Source: CAYSXY01 sp964435165
Lineage (GTDB): Bacteria; Pseudomonadota; Alphaproteobacteria; Rickettsiales; RI-342
Assembly: GCA_964435165.1 (NCBI GenBank)
Contig: CAYSXY010000052.1
Location: 1 to 14,380, forward strand
Reading direction: 5' to 3'
Length of the DNA: 14,380 nucleotides
The stretch's first letter is position 1; every line of letters begins with the position of its first letter. A program made the translations under genes and the position numbers. Shown one piece after another: positions 14,370-14,380 of this stretch. Below the pieces are notes generated by a model. The model ran no database searches. It saw nothing but the letters and a program-made list of their open reading frames with translations, and was not told the origin of the DNA.

Positions 14370-14380
14370 AAAAGCTATAG

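Overview
The window reads as chromosomal DNA of a Gram-negative bacterium, most likely an alphaproteobacterium. The S2 and EF-Ts sequences have an alphaproteobacterial look and sit in the usual rpsB-tsf order; a DUF481-type outer-membrane barrel protein shows there is an outer membrane. This placement is by recognition only, with no database search. Four of the ten open frames end in TGA, one of them overlapping the next start codon, so the standard code is assumed.

Layout. (1) 1-3069, plus: a secreted-type protein, open at the left edge, with a seven-repeat FG-GAP beta-propeller, a TGA stop, and then in the same frame a seven-blade RCC1-type propeller. The first RCC1 blade lies between the TGA and the next ATG, so this is probably one gene split by a stop codon. 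(2) 3247-5913 minus and about 6127-8151 plus: two large divergent genes that I do not recognise, sharing a 0.2 kb promoter region. (3) 8161-9357 minus: an MFS transporter. Its promoter carries a perfect 11-bp inverted repeat centred on the -35 box, which looks like an operator. (4) 9496-11695, plus: three overlapping genes (DUF481 outer-membrane protein, small K+ channel, membrane-anchored GH24 lysozyme with a tyrosine-rich stalk) that look like one translationally coupled envelope operon. (5) 11696-14190: a long structured leader, rpsB with a long Lys/Ala/Glu tail, a spacer hairpin, tsf, and a strong terminator that works on both strands.

The most novel-looking signal is a pair of structured intergenic elements on either side of rpsB-tsf (11711-11786 and 14237-14315). 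Each has a 9-bp stem whose two arms differ between copies by compensatory changes, then a nearly identical 12-nt segment (CAGSCCGCGACT), then a second hairpin with a 4-nt loop. Two copies are too few to prove a family, but the pattern is what a structured RNA or palindromic repeat family would give. No tRNA, rRNA, CRISPR array, transposase or phage module was seen.
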